DNA from: Pseudomonas helvetica
GTDB taxonomy: Bacteria > Pseudomonadota > Gammaproteobacteria > Pseudomonadales > Pseudomonadaceae
DNA: 64,000 nt
Direction of reading: 5' to 3'
Assembly: GCF_039908645.1 (NCBI RefSeq)
Contig: NZ_CP150917.1
Coordinates: 3,669,501-3,733,500, forward strand
A model generated the notes under the pieces. It ran no database searches, had not been told where the DNA came from, and saw only the letters and a list, made by a program, of their open reading frames with translations. Below, piece after piece: positions 25,990-37,862 of this stretch (its first letter is position 1; each line of letters opens with the position of its first letter). Made by a program: the position numbers and the translations under genes.

Positions 25990-27311
25990 GGTTTTCTCCG
26001 CTGTTTGGGGCTCAGACGGTCCAGCTGCGCAAGGTGGTTGAGCTTCTCGCCGATCTTCAATTCGAGGCCACGGGGTACCGGACGATAGAACGACTGCGGC
26101 TCCAGTTCCTCCGGGAAATAATCTTCGCCGGCCGCGTAAGCGTCCGGTTCGTCGTGGGCATAACGGTATTCGTCGCCGTAACCGAGTTGTTTCATCAACT
26201 TGGTCGGGGCATTGCGCAAATGCAGCGGGACTTCCAGCGAGCCATGCTCGGCAGCGCTGCGCATGGCAGCTTTGAAGCCCATATAAACCGCGTTGCTTTT
26301 CGGCGCACAGGCCAGATAGGTAATCGCCTGCGCGACCGCCAACTCGCCTTCGGGGCTGCCCAGTCGCTCCTGCACATCCCACGCCGCCAGGCACAGGCTC
26401 AAGGCACGCGGGTCAGCATTGCCGATGTCTTCGCTGGCCATGCGCACCACGCGCCGGGCCAGGTACAACGGATCGCAGCCACCGTCGAGCATCCGTGCGA
26501 ACCAGTACAGCGCGCCGTCCGGGTTGGAGCCGCGCACCGATTTGTGCAGCGCAGAGATCTGGTCGTAAAACGCTTCGCCGCCTTTGTCGAAACGTCGCCG
26601 GGTGTCGCCAAGCAGGCTTTGCAGCAGCTCGACGCCGATTTCCGTGCCGTCTTCGGCCAGGTCGGAGGCGTTCTCCAGCAAGTTCAGCAGGCGCCGGCCG
26701 TCACCGTCAGCGGCGCTGAGCAGCATCTTGAAACCGTCATCGCCGAGGCTCAGCTGACGCTTGCCCAGACCGCGCTCTTCGGTCAACGCCCGCTGCACCA
26801 GTTTGTGCAGCGCGGTTTCGTCGAGGCTCTTGAGCACGTAGACGCGCGCACGGGACAGCAGTGCGTTATTCAGTTCAAACGACGGGTTTTCGGTGGTCGC
26901 GCCAATGAAAATCAGCGTGCCGTCTTCGACGTACGGCAGAAAGGCATCTTGTTGCGACTTGTTGAAGCGATGCACTTCGTCGACGAACAGAATGGTTCGG
27001 CGGCCATATTGCCCGGCCTGCTGCTTGGCAACTTCCACCGCCTGGCGGATCTCCTTGACCCCGGCCAGCACCGCCGAGACCGTTTCGAAGTGCGCATCCG
27101 AGACTTCCGCGAGCAGCCGCGCCAGGGTGGTTTTACCCACGCCCGGCGGCCCCCAGAAAATCATCGAGTGCAAGGCACCCTGCTCCAGCGCCTCGCGCAA
27201 CGGCTTGCCGCGGGCCAACAGGTGTTCCTGACCGACATACTCGTCCAGGTTGGCCGCACGTAAACGGGCGGCCAACGGCTGAGCTATCGGGGCACTGCGA
27301 AACAGGTCCAT
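25986..27311 (-). CDS. rarA: Replication-associated recombination protein A (RarA/MgsA)
   Basis: A 441-residue AAA+ ATPase related to clamp-loader subunits and RuvB. Walker A GPPGVGKT is at residues 54-61, Walker B FVDEVHRF near 105, and sensor and C-terminal tetramerisation domains follow. RarA acts at stalled replication forks. ATG 27311 was preferred over a GTG one codon earlier. It is the first gene of the operon and its stop overlaps the crcB start. Confidence 0.93.
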
Positions 27312-27366
27312 CACGTAGGGTTAAAACCTCTAATTATTACGTAATTCTCAAGTCCGGCGAATACCC

Positions 27367-27459
27367 TGTGGTGAGGGAGCTTGCTCCCGCTGGACTGCGT
27401 AGCAGTCCCCATTTTCAGGGCCGCTTCGCGCCCCAGCGGGAGCAAGCTCCCTCGCCACA
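27367..27459. repeat. REPIN, class TGTGGCGAGGGAGCTTGCTC, with an extra REP half downstream
   Basis: Two inverted units (first arm has one change, TGTGGTGAGG) enclose about 45 bp. A lone third unit of the GGGCAAGCCCCCTCACCACA type follows at 27488-27507. The group lies between the divergent... oppositely placed rarA promoter and the lolA 3' end and may end lolA transcription. Confidence 0.9.
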
Positions 27460-27563
27460 GGTTCAGTATTTAAGTGATCGGCATTAGGGCAAGCCCCCTC
27501 ACCACAGGTTGTGTGTGTGCTGCACCTTCCCTTGACTGCCCGGCACCGGGTTTCTGCTGCTCT

Positions 27564-28187
27564 TTATTCCTGGATCACATCGGCACCCTTGGGGATGTCG
27601 AACTTGAACTTGGAGGCCGGAATCGGCTCGTTGGCCTTGACCCCGGTGAACAGGATATTGGTGCGCTGACCGACGCTGTCGATCATCTGCATGTCATTGA
27701 CCATACCGTTGCGGAACGACAGGCGCAGGCTGTCGAACAGCGTGTCCTTGGTCTTGGGCTTGAGCGTGAAGTCGATCACGCCGCCGGCTTCCTTGGACGT
27801 AATGGCGAAGCTCTGGCTGATTTTCGACACATCACCGGACAGCAACAATGCTGGAGTCTGGGTCAGGCGCTGATCAAGGTTCTTGATGGTGACCTGTTGC
27901 AGGTCCGGGTCCCACAAGGAAACCTTCTTGCCATCCGACACCATCAGCTGTTCTTGCGGTGCATCGGTGTGCCAGTAGAACAGGCCCGGACGCTGCAAGG
28001 ACATTTCGCCAGCGGTTTCCTGCAACTGAGTACCGCTGCCGTCGAGGGTCAGCTGAGAGAAACGTGCGGTCAGGGTCTGCGACTTTTCGAGCAACTGAGT
28101 CAGACGCGCCACGTCCTTGTCATCGGCGTGGGCCGAAAGCGTGGTTAAAGCCAGTACCGGCAGCAGCAACATGCGGATAAGACGCAT
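27564..28187 (-). CDS. lolA: Outer-membrane lipoprotein carrier protein LolA
   Basis: A 207-residue periplasmic chaperone with an N-terminal signal peptide ([20 protein letters not shown], cleaved near residue 21). The mature part has the LolA fold with [11 protein letters not shown] and [15 protein letters not shown]. It carries lipoproteins from LolCDE in the inner membrane to LolB. ATG 28187 follows AGAGGA; the frame extends 31 residues upstream without support. It is 58 bp after ftsK. Confidence 0.95.
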   Translation of the reverse strand: MRLIRMLLLPVLALTTLSAHADDKDVARLTQLLEKSQTLTARFSQLTLDGSGTQLQETAGEMSLQRPGLFYWHTDAPQEQLMVSDGKKVSLWDPDLQQVTIKNLDQRLTQTPALLLSGDVSKISQSFAITSKEAGGVIDFTLKPKTKDTLFDSLRLSFRNGMVNDMQMIDSVGQRTNILFTGVKANEPIPASKFKFDIPKGADVIQE

Positions 28188-28245
28188 GGGAGTCCTCTTT
28201 GATATTCGTTTGAATGGCGTGCCGCGTGATTTCACGCGGCACCGG

Positions 28246-30651
28246 TCAGTCGCGCATAGGGCCTGGTGCAAGCACTTCACGCGAGCCGTTGGTATTCATG
28301 GAGGTCACGACCCCGGCCATTTCCATGGCTTCGATCATGCGCGCAGCGCGGTTGTAGCCGATCTTCAGCTTGCGCTGAACCGCAGAGATCGAGGCGCGGC
28401 GGCTTTCCAGCACGAACTGCACCGCTTCGTCATAGAGCGCGTCGGTTTCAGCATCATCGTCGCCGCCACCGCTGCTGCCTTCAAAGCCACTGCCCGCCTC
28501 TTCGACACCGTTGAGGATGTCGTCGTTGTACTCCGGTGCACCGCGCAGTTTCCAGGCTTCAACCACCCGGTGAACTTCATCGTCGGAAACGAACGCGCCG
28601 TGAACCCGAATTGGCAGACTGGTGCCCGGTGGCATGTAGAGCATGTCACCGTGACCCAGCAACTGCTCGGCACCACCCTGGTCGATGATGGTTCGCGAGT
28701 CGATCTTGCTCGATACCTGGAACGCCATACGGGTCGGAATGTTGGCCTTGATCAGACCGGTGATCACATCCACCGACGGGCGCTGGGTCGCAAGGATCAA
28801 GTGAATACCGGCCGCACGGGCTTTCTGGGCGATCCGGGCGATCAACTCTTCAACCTTCTTGCCGACGATCATCATCATGTCGGCGAATTCGTCGACCACC
28901 ACCACGATGGTTGGCAGCTTGGTCAGCAGCGGAGCTTCGTCGTGAATGCTTTCGCGGTTGTACAACGGATCCGTCAGCGGCGTACCGGCTTCCTGCGCCT
29001 CCCTGACCTTCTGGTTGAAACCCGACAGGTTACGCACGCCCATCTTCGCCATCAGCTTGTAGCGGCGCTCCATCTCGGCCACGCTCCAGCGCAACGCGTT
29101 GGCAGCGTCCTTCATGTCGGTAACCACCGGGCACAGCAGGTGAGGAATGCCTTCGTAGATCGACAGTTCAAGCATTTTCGGGTCGATCATGATCAGCTTG
29201 GCGTCTTCCGGGCCCGACTTGAACAGAATCGACAGAATCATCGCGTTCACGCCCACCGACTTACCGGAACCGGTAGTACCGGCCACCAGCAGGTGAGGCA
29301 TTTTTGCCAGGTCGACGATGATCGGCTTACCGCCGATGTCGTGACCCAGGGCCAGGGTGACCGGGGACTTGGCGTCATCGTATTCCGGCGTCGACAGCAC
29401 TTCGGAGAAACGCACGATCTGCCGGTCTTCGTTGGGAATCTCGATACCGACCGTGGTCTTGCCGGGAATCACTTCCACCACCCGCACACTGGTCACTGCC
29501 AGCGAACGTGCAAGGTCTTTGGCCAGGTTGGAGATACGGCTGACTTTTACCCCGGCCGCCGGTTGGATCTCGTAACGGGTAATCACCGGGCCTGGGTGAA
29601 TCGAATCCACCGAGACTTCGACGCCGAATTCCTTGAGCTTGATTTCCAGCAAATGGCCAACCGCAGCCAGCGACTCAGGCGAATAGTTGAGCTGTTTCTT
29701 TTCTGCCGGGTCGAGAATCGAGATCGGCGGCAAGGTGCCTTCGACCGCGCTGTCAACGAACAGCGGCGCCTGTTTCTCTTTTTCGACGCGTTTGCTTGGC
29801 GGCGGCGCTTTCGGCGGTGCTGGAGCAATCACCGGCGGAACCTGCTTCTCGCGCTCGGACATGTGCTTGCTCAGGGCTTGCTCGCGCTCGATCAGGCGTT
29901 CCTTGACCTTGGCTTGCTCGCGCTTGTCGGTCACGGTCGGAGCCACGACTTCGTGCACCCGATCGTCGACTTCACGCAATTGTGCAACCAGTTGCTTGCG
30001 TTCAGTGCGCGCAGCCCACCAGCGATTGGCAGCTCCCTGGAACAGTTCGAACAGGTCGAGAGTGATCTTGCCGGTGACGTCCATCACCTTGAACCATGAA
30101 AGGTCGGTGAACACGGTCAGGCCGAACAGAAACAGCGCGATGAACATCAGGGTGCTGCCCTGGATATTCAGCGCGTTCTTCGCCAGATCGCCCAGGCTTT
30201 CACCCAATGCACCGCCAGCGCCGGCCGGCAAACCGGTCGGGGCGTGGAAATGGATATGCGCCAGGGCTGCGCCCGACAGCACCAGAAACACCAGGCCGAT
30301 CAGGCGCCAGGAAAACAGCCAGCCGCTCCACTGCCACGGTTCGTGGCGCTGGCGGAAGATCTGGTAAGTCTTGATCGCCAGCAACAGCGGGAAGATATAG
30401 GCGAAGTAACCCAGCACCATGAACAGGATATCGGCGCTGTAGGAGCCGGCCGGCCCGCCGAAGTTCTGTACATCGTCGATTTTGCTGTTATGACTCCAGC
30501 CCGGATCGTCCTTGCCATAGGTCAGCAAGGCCATCATCAGGAACAGGCACAAGGCACCGATGGCGATCAGTGCACCTTCCTTGAGCCGGTAGTGCAGATG
30601 CTGACGCCAGAGTGGAACTACTGTTTTAGGTGCTGCGGTGGATTTCTTCAA
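28246..30651 (-). CDS. ftsK: DNA translocase FtsK
   Basis: An 801-residue protein in three parts: four to five membrane segments in the first ~200 residues that anchor it at the septum, a proline- and charge-rich linker (~230-310), and the RecA-like motor with Walker A GTTGSGKS and Walker [13 protein letters not shown]. The C-terminal winged helix ([20 protein letters not shown]) reads the KOPS sequences that point to dif. It moves chromosome ends and activates XerCD at division. The linker is short compared with E. coli FtsK. Confidence 0.96.
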   Translation of the reverse strand: MKKSTAAPKTVVPLWRQHLHYRLKEGALIAIGALCLFLMMALLTYGKDDPGWSHNSKIDDVQNFGGPAGSYSADILFMVLGYFAYIFPLLLAIKTYQIFRQRHEPWQWSGWLFSWRLIGLVFLVLSGAALAHIHFHAPTGLPAGAGGALGESLGDLAKNALNIQGSTLMFIALFLFGLTVFTDLSWFKVMDVTGKITLDLFELFQGAANRWWAARTERKQLVAQLREVDDRVHEVVAPTVTDKREQAKVKERLIEREQALSKHMSEREKQVPPVIAPAPPKAPPPSKRVEKEKQAPLFVDSAVEGTLPPISILDPAEKKQLNYSPESLAAVGHLLEIKLKEFGVEVSVDSIHPGPVITRYEIQPAAGVKVSRISNLAKDLARSLAVTSVRVVEVIPGKTTVGIEIPNEDRQIVRFSEVLSTPEYDDAKSPVTLALGHDIGGKPIIVDLAKMPHLLVAGTTGSGKSVGVNAMILSILFKSGPEDAKLIMIDPKMLELSIYEGIPHLLCPVVTDMKDAANALRWSVAEMERRYKLMAKMGVRNLSGFNQKVREAQEAGTPLTDPLYNRESIHDEAPLLTKLPTIVVVVDEFADMMMIVGKKVEELIARIAQKARAAGIHLILATQRPSVDVITGLIKANIPTRMAFQVSSKIDSRTIIDQGGAEQLLGHGDMLYMPPGTSLPIRVHGAFVSDDEVHRVVEAWKLRGAPEYNDDILNGVEEAGSGFEGSSGGGDDDAETDALYDEAVQFVLESRRASISAVQRKLKIGYNRAARMIEAMEMAGVVTSMNTNGSREVLAPGPMRD

Positions 30652-31930
<1,279 letters not shown>

Positions 31931-31994
31931 TAAGACATTCGTTGCGGCAGGCCAATGCCTGCCGCTGCCCTCCCCTTCTGCAAGCCTGGATACC

Positions 31995-32675
31995 ATGCTG
32001 ACCTGGTTACAACGCGACTCCCTGAAATTCCCGCCGCTGGAAAAAGCCATGCGCGACCCCAACGGCCTGCTTGCCGCTGGCGGCGACCTGAGCGCCGATC
32101 GGCTGATCCAGGCTTACCGCCACGGTTGCTTCCCGTGGTTTTCGGAGGGCCAACCGATCCTCTGGTGGTCGCCGGACCCACGCACCGTATTGTTTCCCGA
32201 CGAATTGCATATTTCTCGCAGCCTCGGCAAGCTGTTGCGCCAAAAGCGTTACGACGTGACGTTCGATCAGGACTTCCCGGCCGTCATACGCGCCTGCGCA
32301 GCTCCGCGGGAGTACGCCGATGGCACCTGGATCACCGAAGCGATGCAAACCGCCTACATGGAGCTGCACGCTCGCGGATACGCCCACTCGGTCGAAGTCT
32401 GGGACCAAGGGGTATTGGTGGGTGGGCTCTATGGCCTGGCCATGGGTCAGCTGTTTTTTGGTGAATCGATGTTCAGCCGGGCCGACAACGCCTCCAAGGT
32501 CGGCTTCGCCACGCTGGTCAACCACCTCAAGGACGCCGGTTTCGTGCTGATCGACTGCCAGATGCCGACCGGTCATCTGCACAGTCTGGGTGCCCGGGCG
32601 ATCCCGCGCCGAGAGTTTGCTGGCTATCTGCAGCAACACCTTGATCAAGCCAGCGGCGCCCCATGGGTTTGCTGA
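31995..32675 (+). CDS. aat: Leucyl/phenylalanyl-tRNA-protein transferase
   Basis: A 226-residue L/F-transferase, with [20 protein letters not shown] and [20 protein letters not shown] at the N-terminus and [16 protein letters not shown] in the catalytic part. It adds Leu or Phe to proteins whose first residue is Lys or Arg, marking them for ClpS-ClpAP. The ATG at 31995 gives standard length. bpt follows after 58 bp. Confidence 0.95.
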   Translation: MLTWLQRDSLKFPPLEKAMRDPNGLLAAGGDLSADRLIQAYRHGCFPWFSEGQPILWWSPDPRTVLFPDELHISRSLGKLLRQKRYDVTFDQDFPAVIRACAAPREYADGTWITEAMQTAYMELHARGYAHSVEVWDQGVLVGGLYGLAMGQLFFGESMFSRADNASKVGFATLVNHLKDAGFVLIDCQMPTGHLHSLGARAIPRREFAGYLQQHLDQASGAPWVC

Positions 32676-32733
32676 GCGACTTTTGCGCTCGTGGCTTACA
32701 CTTAATTGAACAGCTATTCCCGAGGGTTGATTC

Positions 32734-33441
32734 ATGACCGAGTTGGCGCGCCTCAAGTTCTATGCCACTCAGCCCCACTCTTGCAGCTATCTGCCCGACG
32801 AACAGGCCACCACGCTGTTCCTCGACCCTAGCCAGCCCATGGATGTGCATGTCTATGCAGACCTGTCGGAAATGGGTTTTCGTCGCAGTGGCGATCACCT
32901 GTACCGGCCGCATTGCCAAAATTGCAATGCGTGTGTGCCTGCGCGCATTCCGGTTGCACAGTTTTCGCCAAACCGTCAGCAAAAACGCATTTTCAAACGC
33001 AACGCCGACCTGCAGGTTCGCCCAGCCAAACCGGGTTTCAGCGAAGAATATTTCGAGCTTTACCAACGCTATATCGAACAGCGCCACGCCGATGGCGACA
33101 TGTACCCGCCCAGCCGCGATCAGTTTTCGACCTTTCTGGTCCGCGACCTGCCGTTTTCGCGTTTCTATGAGTTCCGCCTCGAAGGCCGTCTGCTGGCGGT
33201 CGCCGTGACGGATCTGCTGCCCAACGGCTTGTCGGCGGTCTACACCTTCTATGAGCCCGAAGAAGATCGCCGCAGCCTGGGCCGTTACGCGATTCTCTGG
33301 CAGATCAACGAAGCCCGGCGCCTGGGACTGGACGCGGTTTACCTCGGATACTGGATCAAAAACTGCAAGAAAATGAACTACAAGACCCAATATCGCCCCA
33401 TAGAGCTGCTGATTAATCAGCGCTGGGTGGTACTGAACTAG
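32734..33441 (+). CDS. bpt: Aspartate/glutamate leucyltransferase Bpt
   Basis: A 235-residue protein of the arginyl/leucyl-transferase fold, older databases call it Ate. The cysteine cluster [14 protein letters not shown] lies near residues 60-73, and [20 protein letters not shown] is near the C-terminus. Bpt places Leu on proteins that begin with Asp or Glu, which then become ClpS substrates. Adjacent to aat, so both tagging enzymes are probably co-expressed. Confidence 0.93.
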   Translation: MTELARLKFYATQPHSCSYLPDEQATTLFLDPSQPMDVHVYADLSEMGFRRSGDHLYRPHCQNCNACVPARIPVAQFSPNRQQKRIFKRNADLQVRPAKPGFSEEYFELYQRYIEQRHADGDMYPPSRDQFSTFLVRDLPFSRFYEFRLEGRLLAVAVTDLLPNGLSAVYTFYEPEEDRRSLGRYAILWQINEARRLGLDAVYLGYWIKNCKKMNYKTQYRPIELLINQRWVVLN

Positions 33442-33458
33442 GTTCAGCCCTAAAGCCC

Positions 33459-33488
33459 TTGGCTTAAACCCCACTTTTCGGGCACAAT
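33459..33488 (+). promoter_or_regulatory. Possible sigma-70 promoter of infA
   Basis: TTGGCT (33459-33464) and CACAAT (33483-33488) are 18 bp apart and end 64 bp before the infA ATG, in the short gap after bpt. The fit is fair, not strong. Confidence 0.35.
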
Positions 33489-33552
33489 GCACGCCGCTTT
33501 TGCCTGGCGCAGTTGCACCGGGCCATTCATTGGATACCGAGGGCTTTACTGC

Positions 33553-33771
33553 ATGTCGAAAGAAGACAGCTTCGAAATGGAAGGCACTGTCGTCGACACC
33601 CTGCCCAACACCATGTTTCGTGTGGAGTTGGAAAATGGGCACGTCGTAACCGCGCATATTTCCGGCAAGATGCGCAAGAATTACATTCGTATTCTTACCG
33701 GTGACAAAGTGCGCGTCGAGCTGACGCCCTATGATTTGAGCAAAGGGCGGATCACTTACCGCGCTCGTTAA
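33553..33771 (+). CDS. infA: Translation initiation factor IF-1
   Basis: A 72-residue S1-fold protein, [18 protein letters not shown] at the start and [10 protein letters not shown] at the end, the full length of IF-1. It binds the ribosomal A site of the 30S subunit during initiation. A terminator follows 13 bp after the stop. Confidence 0.98.
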
Positions 33772-33784
33772 TCAAGTCAATACA

Positions 33785-33813
33785 AAACGCCCGGCTCTGC
33801 CGGGCGTTTTTGT
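33785..33813 (+). terminator. Rho-independent terminator of infA
   Basis: AAACGCCCGGC (33785-33795) pairs with GCCGGGCGTTT (33799-33809) around a three-base loop, followed by more T residues. Confidence 0.85.
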
Positions 33814-33834
33814 TTGTCTGGGATCTTTCGGCTG

Positions 33835-34134
33835 GGGTGTATATCCGTTGCTGCGGTAACGGCTGCTTATGGTTTCGCTCTTACAGCGACTCACTTTTCC
33901 AGACGCCGAAAAGTAAGCAAAAGGCTTCGCCCCGGCGTACGGCACCTCGCCAAGGCTCGGTGTTCCCTCCCTACGGTGCCCATCAGGGGGCATCGCCTAC
34001 GGTCTGCTTCGCTACGACCTCCTCTCGATGTGTTCGACTTCGTCGAACGGCGCTGCGCGCCTACCCCCTGATGGACACCTACGCTCGGCCTGCCGATGGG
34101 GCGAAAGATCAAAAGCAGATCAAGATCAAAAGCC
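33835..34134. repeat. Left arm of a ~300-bp inverted repeat
   Basis: Starting at GGGTGTATATCCGTTGCTGC, this stretch is matched in inverted orientation by 34589-34887 at high identity with small indels. It has no transposase and no credible gene. From memory, closely similar stretches occur as dispersed repeats in many Pseudomonas genomes. Confidence 0.8.
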
Positions 34135-34217
34135 AAAGCCAAAGCCAAAGCCAAAGCCAAAGCCAAAGCCAAAGCCAAAGCCAAAGCCAAAGCCAAAGCC
34201 AAAGCCAAAGCCAAAGC
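34129..34217. repeat. Hexamer microsatellite (AAAGCC), 14 perfect copies
   Basis: Fourteen uninterrupted AAAGCC units fill 34129-34212, with a partial fifteenth. On the plus strand they read Lys-Ala or Lys-Pro repeats in frames that lack starts with ribosome binding sites. It sits at the inner end of the left inverted-repeat arm. Confidence 0.95.
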
Positions 34218-34236
34218 GTTTTGTAGGCCCACTGTA

Positions 34237-34522
34237 ATTCGAGTACATCCATCAGAAACCGATCAACAGTCAGGCCGCCATCACAGGCAAGCCAGCCCCC
34301 ACAGTTTTAATTGGTGTACATCCGCAAGAGATACGCCGGCTGTCAGATCGCCATCGCGAGCAGGCTCTCCCACAATGGATTGGCGTGCATCTGCAAGAGA
34401 TTGGTCGGCTGTCAGGCCGCCATCGCAGGCAAGCCAGCTCCCACACTTTTGAATGGCGTACATCTGTGAGTGATTGGTCGGCTTTCAGGCCGTCATCGCG
34501 AGCAAGCCCGACTCCCACAAAA
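34237..34522. repeat. Four imperfect tandem copies of a ~70-bp REP-containing unit
   Basis: Each unit holds a spacer like TGGCGTACATCTGCAAGAGA followed by a REP core like GGCCGCCATCGCAGGCAAGC ending in CTCCCACA. Unit starts are near 34240, 34312, 34381 and 34454. The array lies in the centre between the two inverted-repeat arms. Confidence 0.8.
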
Positions 34523-34588
34523 AAGGCAAAAAAGGCAAAGCAGCGCATCCCCCCCACCACTCAACAGGCCGAGCGTTAGCTCGCCTGC

Positions 34589-34887
34589 CGCTGTTGATCT
34601 TGATCCGCCCGCCCCTTCGGGAGGCCGAGTGGAGGTGTTCATCAGGAGGTTGGCGCGTAGCGCCGTACGGCGTAGCCGGACACATCGAGAGGAGGTCGTC
34701 GCGAAGCAGACCGTAGGCGATGCCTCCTGATGAATACCGTAGCGAGGGAACGCCGAGCCTAAGCGAGGTGCCGTACGCTTGGGGCGAGCGTTTTTTTGCT
34801 TACTTTTTTTAGGCGCTTGTAAAAAAAGTGAGTCGCCGTAAGGGCGAAACCGCCAGCAGCCGTTACCGCAGCAACGGATATACACCC
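34589..34887. repeat. Right arm of the ~300-bp inverted repeat
   Basis: Reverse complement of 33835-34134; the outer end GGATATACACCC mirrors the left GGGTGTATATCC exactly. Between the arms lie the hexamer repeat and the REP array. Confidence 0.8.
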
Positions 34888-34890
34888 GAA

Positions 34891-34912
34891 CCCCAAACCC
34901 AAACCCAAACCC
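34891..34912. repeat. Short CCCAAA repeat, possible G-quadruplex on the minus strand
   Basis: Four C tracts of 4, 3, 3 and 3 bases are separated by AAA. The minus strand thus carries four G tracts with three-base loops, enough for a G-quadruplex. It lies just outside the right arm, beyond the clpA terminator. Confidence 0.7.
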
Positions 34913-34927
34913 AAATCCACAGACAGC

Positions 34928-34950
34928 AAAAAGGCGCCACCAGGCGCCTT
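34928..34950 (-). terminator. Rho-independent terminator of clpA
   Basis: AAGGCGCC (34931-34938) and GGCGCCTT (34943-34950) form the stem; on the minus strand it is followed by a U tract. It lies 27 bp after the clpA stop. Confidence 0.8.
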
Positions 34951-34976
34951 CTGCTTTAAAGCAACAGCAACAACCG

Positions 34977-37247
34977 TCAGGCCATTTCAGCAGTAGTCTC
35001 AAAGTCGAAGGTCAACTCGCCATCCTTGATGTCGATGTGTACCACACCGCCATGCTCGGCCAGTTCGCCAAAGAGAATCTCCTCCGCCAGCGGACGCTTG
35101 ATCTTGTCCTGGATCAAGCGCGCCATTGGTCGCGCACCCATCGTCGCATCATAACCACCGGCCGCCAGCCAACTGCGTGCAGCGTCGGTGACCTCGAGCA
35201 GTACACGCTTGTCTTCCAGCTGCGCCTGCAGTTCGGTAAGGAACTTGTCCACCACGCTTTTGATGACCTCATGACTGAGGCGACCAAACTGGATAATGGT
35301 GTCCAGACGGTTACGGAATTCCGGCGTGAAGCTCTTCTTGATCACTTCCATCGCGTCAGACGAGTGATCCTGATGCGTGAAGCCAATAGAAGCCCGAGCT
35401 GCGGTTTCGGCACCGGCGTTGGTCGTCATGATGACGATCACGTTACGGAAATCCGCCTTGCGCCCGTTGTTATCGGTAAGCGTACCGTGGTCCATGACCT
35501 GCAACAGCAGGTTGAAGACTTCCGGATGCGCCTTCTCGATTTCATCGAGCAACAGCACGCAATGAGGCTGCTTGGTGATCGCTTCAGTCAGCAGGCCGCC
35601 CTGATCGAACCCGACGTACCCCGGAGGTGCACCGATCAAACGCGAAACGGTGTGGCGCTCCATGTATTCGGACATGTCGAAGCGAACCAGTTCGATCCCG
35701 AGCGCCTTGGCCAGTTGCCGGGCCGCTTCGGTTTTACCGACCCCGGTAGGGCCGGCAAACAGGAACGAACCGACAGGCTTGTCAGGCGACTTCAGACCCG
35801 CACGGGACAGCTTGATCGCGGTCGACAAGGAATCAATCGCCGCATCCTGGCCGAACACCGTCAACTTCAGATCGCGCTCAAGGTTACGCAGCAACTCTTT
35901 GTCGGAGCTGGTGACGTGTTTTGGCGGAATCCGCGCAATCTTCGCCACGATGTCCTCGACCTGAGGCACTTCGATGCGTTTCACACGCTTCTCGATCGGC
36001 TGCAGACGCTGATAGGCGCCCGCCTCGTCGATGACGTCGATGGCCTTGTCCGGCATGTGCCGGTCATTGATGTAGCGCGATGCCAGTTCGGCAGCGGCGC
36101 GCAGGGCTTCATCACTGTATTCGATATTGTGATGGAGCTCGAAACGCCCCTTGAGACCGCGCAGGATACCAATGGTGTCTTCGACCGAAGGCTCCGACAC
36201 ATCGACCTTCTGGAAGCGCCGTGCCAGGGCACGGTCTTTTTCGAAGATTCCACGGAATTCCTGGAACGTGGTCGAACCGATGCAACGGATATCACCCGAC
36301 GACAGCAGCGGCTTGAGCAGGTTCGAAGCATCCATGACACCGCCAGAGGCGGCACCTGCACCAATAATGGTATGGATCTCGTCGATGAACAGGATCGCCT
36401 GCGGACGTTTTTTCAGCTCATTGAGCAACGCCTTGAAGCGTTTCTCGAAATCGCCACGGTATTTGGTCCCAGCGAGCAACGCGCCCAGATCGAGCGAATA
36501 AACCACGCTATTGGCCAACAGATCAGGCACCTGATTGTCGACAATGCGCTTGGCCAGACCTTCGGCAATTGCGGTTTTACCCACGCCTGCCTCGCCGACC
36601 AGCAACGGATTGTTTTTACGCCGACGCGCCAGAATCTGCGCGACGCGCTCAACTTCCATTTCACGCCCGACCAATGGGTCGATACGCCCCTGGCGCGCCA
36701 GTTCGTTGAGGTTGCTGGCATATGCATCCAGAGGATTGCCTGAAGAAGAAGACTCACCGCCCTCGTCGTCCTGCATATCTTGCTCACCTTCAGAGTGTTC
36801 GCCATGCCCAGGCACTTTCGAGATGCCATGAGCGATGTAATTGACGACATCAATGCGTGCAACGCTCTGCTGTTTCAGCAGGAACACCGCCTGACTCTCT
36901 TGCTCACTGAAGATTGCAACCAGCACGTTGGCGCCAGTTACTTCGCGTTTGCCCGAGCTCTGTACATGAAAGACAGCACGTTGCAGTACACGCTGGAAGC
37001 CCAGGGTTGGCTGGGTTTCGCGATCCTCGTCATGAAGGGGGATCAAAGGCGTGGTGGAGTCGATGAACTCCTGCAGGTCATGCTTGAGTTTGTCGAGGTT
37101 TGCGCCGCACGCACGCAAAACGGTGGCGGCTGCCTCATTATCCAATAGAGCCAACAGGAGGTGTTCGACGGTCATGAACTCATGACGTTTCGAACGCGCC
37201 TCCTTGAAGGCGAGATTGAGGGTGACTTCGAGCTCGCGGTTTAACAT
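34977..37247 (-). CDS. clpA: ATP-dependent Clp protease ATP-binding subunit ClpA
   Basis: A 756-residue double AAA+ unfoldase. The N domain (1-145) docks ClpS; an acidic linker (~145-170) follows; the first ATPase has Walker A GEAGVGKT and the second GPTGVGKT. The IGL-type loop for ClpP contact (ASIGF) is present near residue 620. It feeds substrates into ClpP, which is not in this window. clpS lies 29 bp upstream on the same strand, so both are co-transcribed. Confidence 0.96.
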   Translation of the reverse strand: MLNRELEVTLNLAFKEARSKRHEFMTVEHLLLALLDNEAAATVLRACGANLDKLKHDLQEFIDSTTPLIPLHDEDRETQPTLGFQRVLQRAVFHVQSSGKREVTGANVLVAIFSEQESQAVFLLKQQSVARIDVVNYIAHGISKVPGHGEHSEGEQDMQDDEGGESSSSGNPLDAYASNLNELARQGRIDPLVGREMEVERVAQILARRRKNNPLLVGEAGVGKTAIAEGLAKRIVDNQVPDLLANSVVYSLDLGALLAGTKYRGDFEKRFKALLNELKKRPQAILFIDEIHTIIGAGAASGGVMDASNLLKPLLSSGDIRCIGSTTFQEFRGIFEKDRALARRFQKVDVSEPSVEDTIGILRGLKGRFELHHNIEYSDEALRAAAELASRYINDRHMPDKAIDVIDEAGAYQRLQPIEKRVKRIEVPQVEDIVAKIARIPPKHVTSSDKELLRNLERDLKLTVFGQDAAIDSLSTAIKLSRAGLKSPDKPVGSFLFAGPTGVGKTEAARQLAKALGIELVRFDMSEYMERHTVSRLIGAPPGYVGFDQGGLLTEAITKQPHCVLLLDEIEKAHPEVFNLLLQVMDHGTLTDNNGRKADFRNVIVIMTTNAGAETAARASIGFTHQDHSSDAMEVIKKSFTPEFRNRLDTIIQFGRLSHEVIKSVVDKFLTELQAQLEDKRVLLEVTDAARSWLAAGGYDATMGARPMARLIQDKIKRPLAEEILFGELAEHGGVVHIDIKDGELTFDFETTAEMA

Positions 37248-37276
37248 AGCTTCACCTCATACCCAAGTGGTCGGCG

Positions 37277-37639
37277 TTAACCGTCCTTCTCGATTTCACA
37301 GAGTAGCGGATGCTGGCTTTCCCTGGCGTACTGGTTGACCTGCATGGCCTTGGTCTCGGCGATGTCGCGGGTAAACACTCCACATACTGCCCGTCCTTCT
37401 GTATGGACGGCCAGCATGACCTTGGTCGCCAGCTCGCGATTCAGGTTAAAAAACACCTCGAGCACTTCGACGACGAAATCCATCGGTGTGTAGTCATCAT
37501 TGAACAAAACCACCTTGTACATCGGCGGCGCCTGTAACGCAGGCTTGGCCTCCTGTACAGCAATGCCTGCTGAATCGTCGTCGTGTAAATCAGGGCGATC
37601 CTGATTGAATGTTAGTCGAATCTGGCTGATAGCATGCAT
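37277..37639 (-). CDS. clpS: ATP-dependent Clp protease adaptor ClpS
   Basis: A 120-residue N-degron adaptor. The substrate pocket [19 protein letters not shown] and the [20 protein letters not shown] surface are intact. It delivers proteins with N-terminal Leu, Phe, Tyr or Trp to ClpA. It precedes clpA and is divergent from cspD, with 223 bp between the starts for both promoters. Confidence 0.95.
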   Translation of the reverse strand: MHAISQIRLTFNQDRPDLHDDDSAGIAVQEAKPALQAPPMYKVVLFNDDYTPMDFVVEVLEVFFNLNRELATKVMLAVHTEGRAVCGVFTRDIAETKAMQVNQYARESQHPLLCEIEKDG

Positions 37640-37862
37640 GGAAAGAAAGGTTCGTTAGTTGAGCTGAATACAGTGGTGGGGGCGGCCCCAGAGCTTTTCA
37701 ACCCCGACTGCTTGGTCACCTTGACTATCGGCAAATCAGTGTTACAACCAATAGAGCCCACGGTGGGTAAAAAAGGTCCGCACAGCCAACCCCATTTCAG
37801 GGTTGATGCGGATTAACTGGATGATACTCCAGTGATGGAGTCTGTTGCAGAGGGATATGAGC

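Noticed and set aside
25990..26394. N-terminal extension of crcB into rarA
   Set aside because: The extra 135 residues are out-of-frame rarA; TTG 25989 gives the normal channel length.
28117..30099. 660-codon plus-strand frame opposite ftsK
   Set aside because: Antisense shadow of ftsK; no start signals and no family.
33810..34237. Overlapping frames coding Lys-Pro, Lys-Ala or Gln-Ser repeats across the hexamer array
   Set aside because: All reading frames stay open through a hexamer repeat; none has a ribosome binding site or conserved flank.
34237..34522. Possible CRISPR array
   Set aside because: The ~70-bp units repeat including their 'spacers', contain REP cores, and no cas genes are near.
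35037..36743. 568-codon plus-strand frame opposite clpA
   Set aside because: Antisense shadow of a certain gene.
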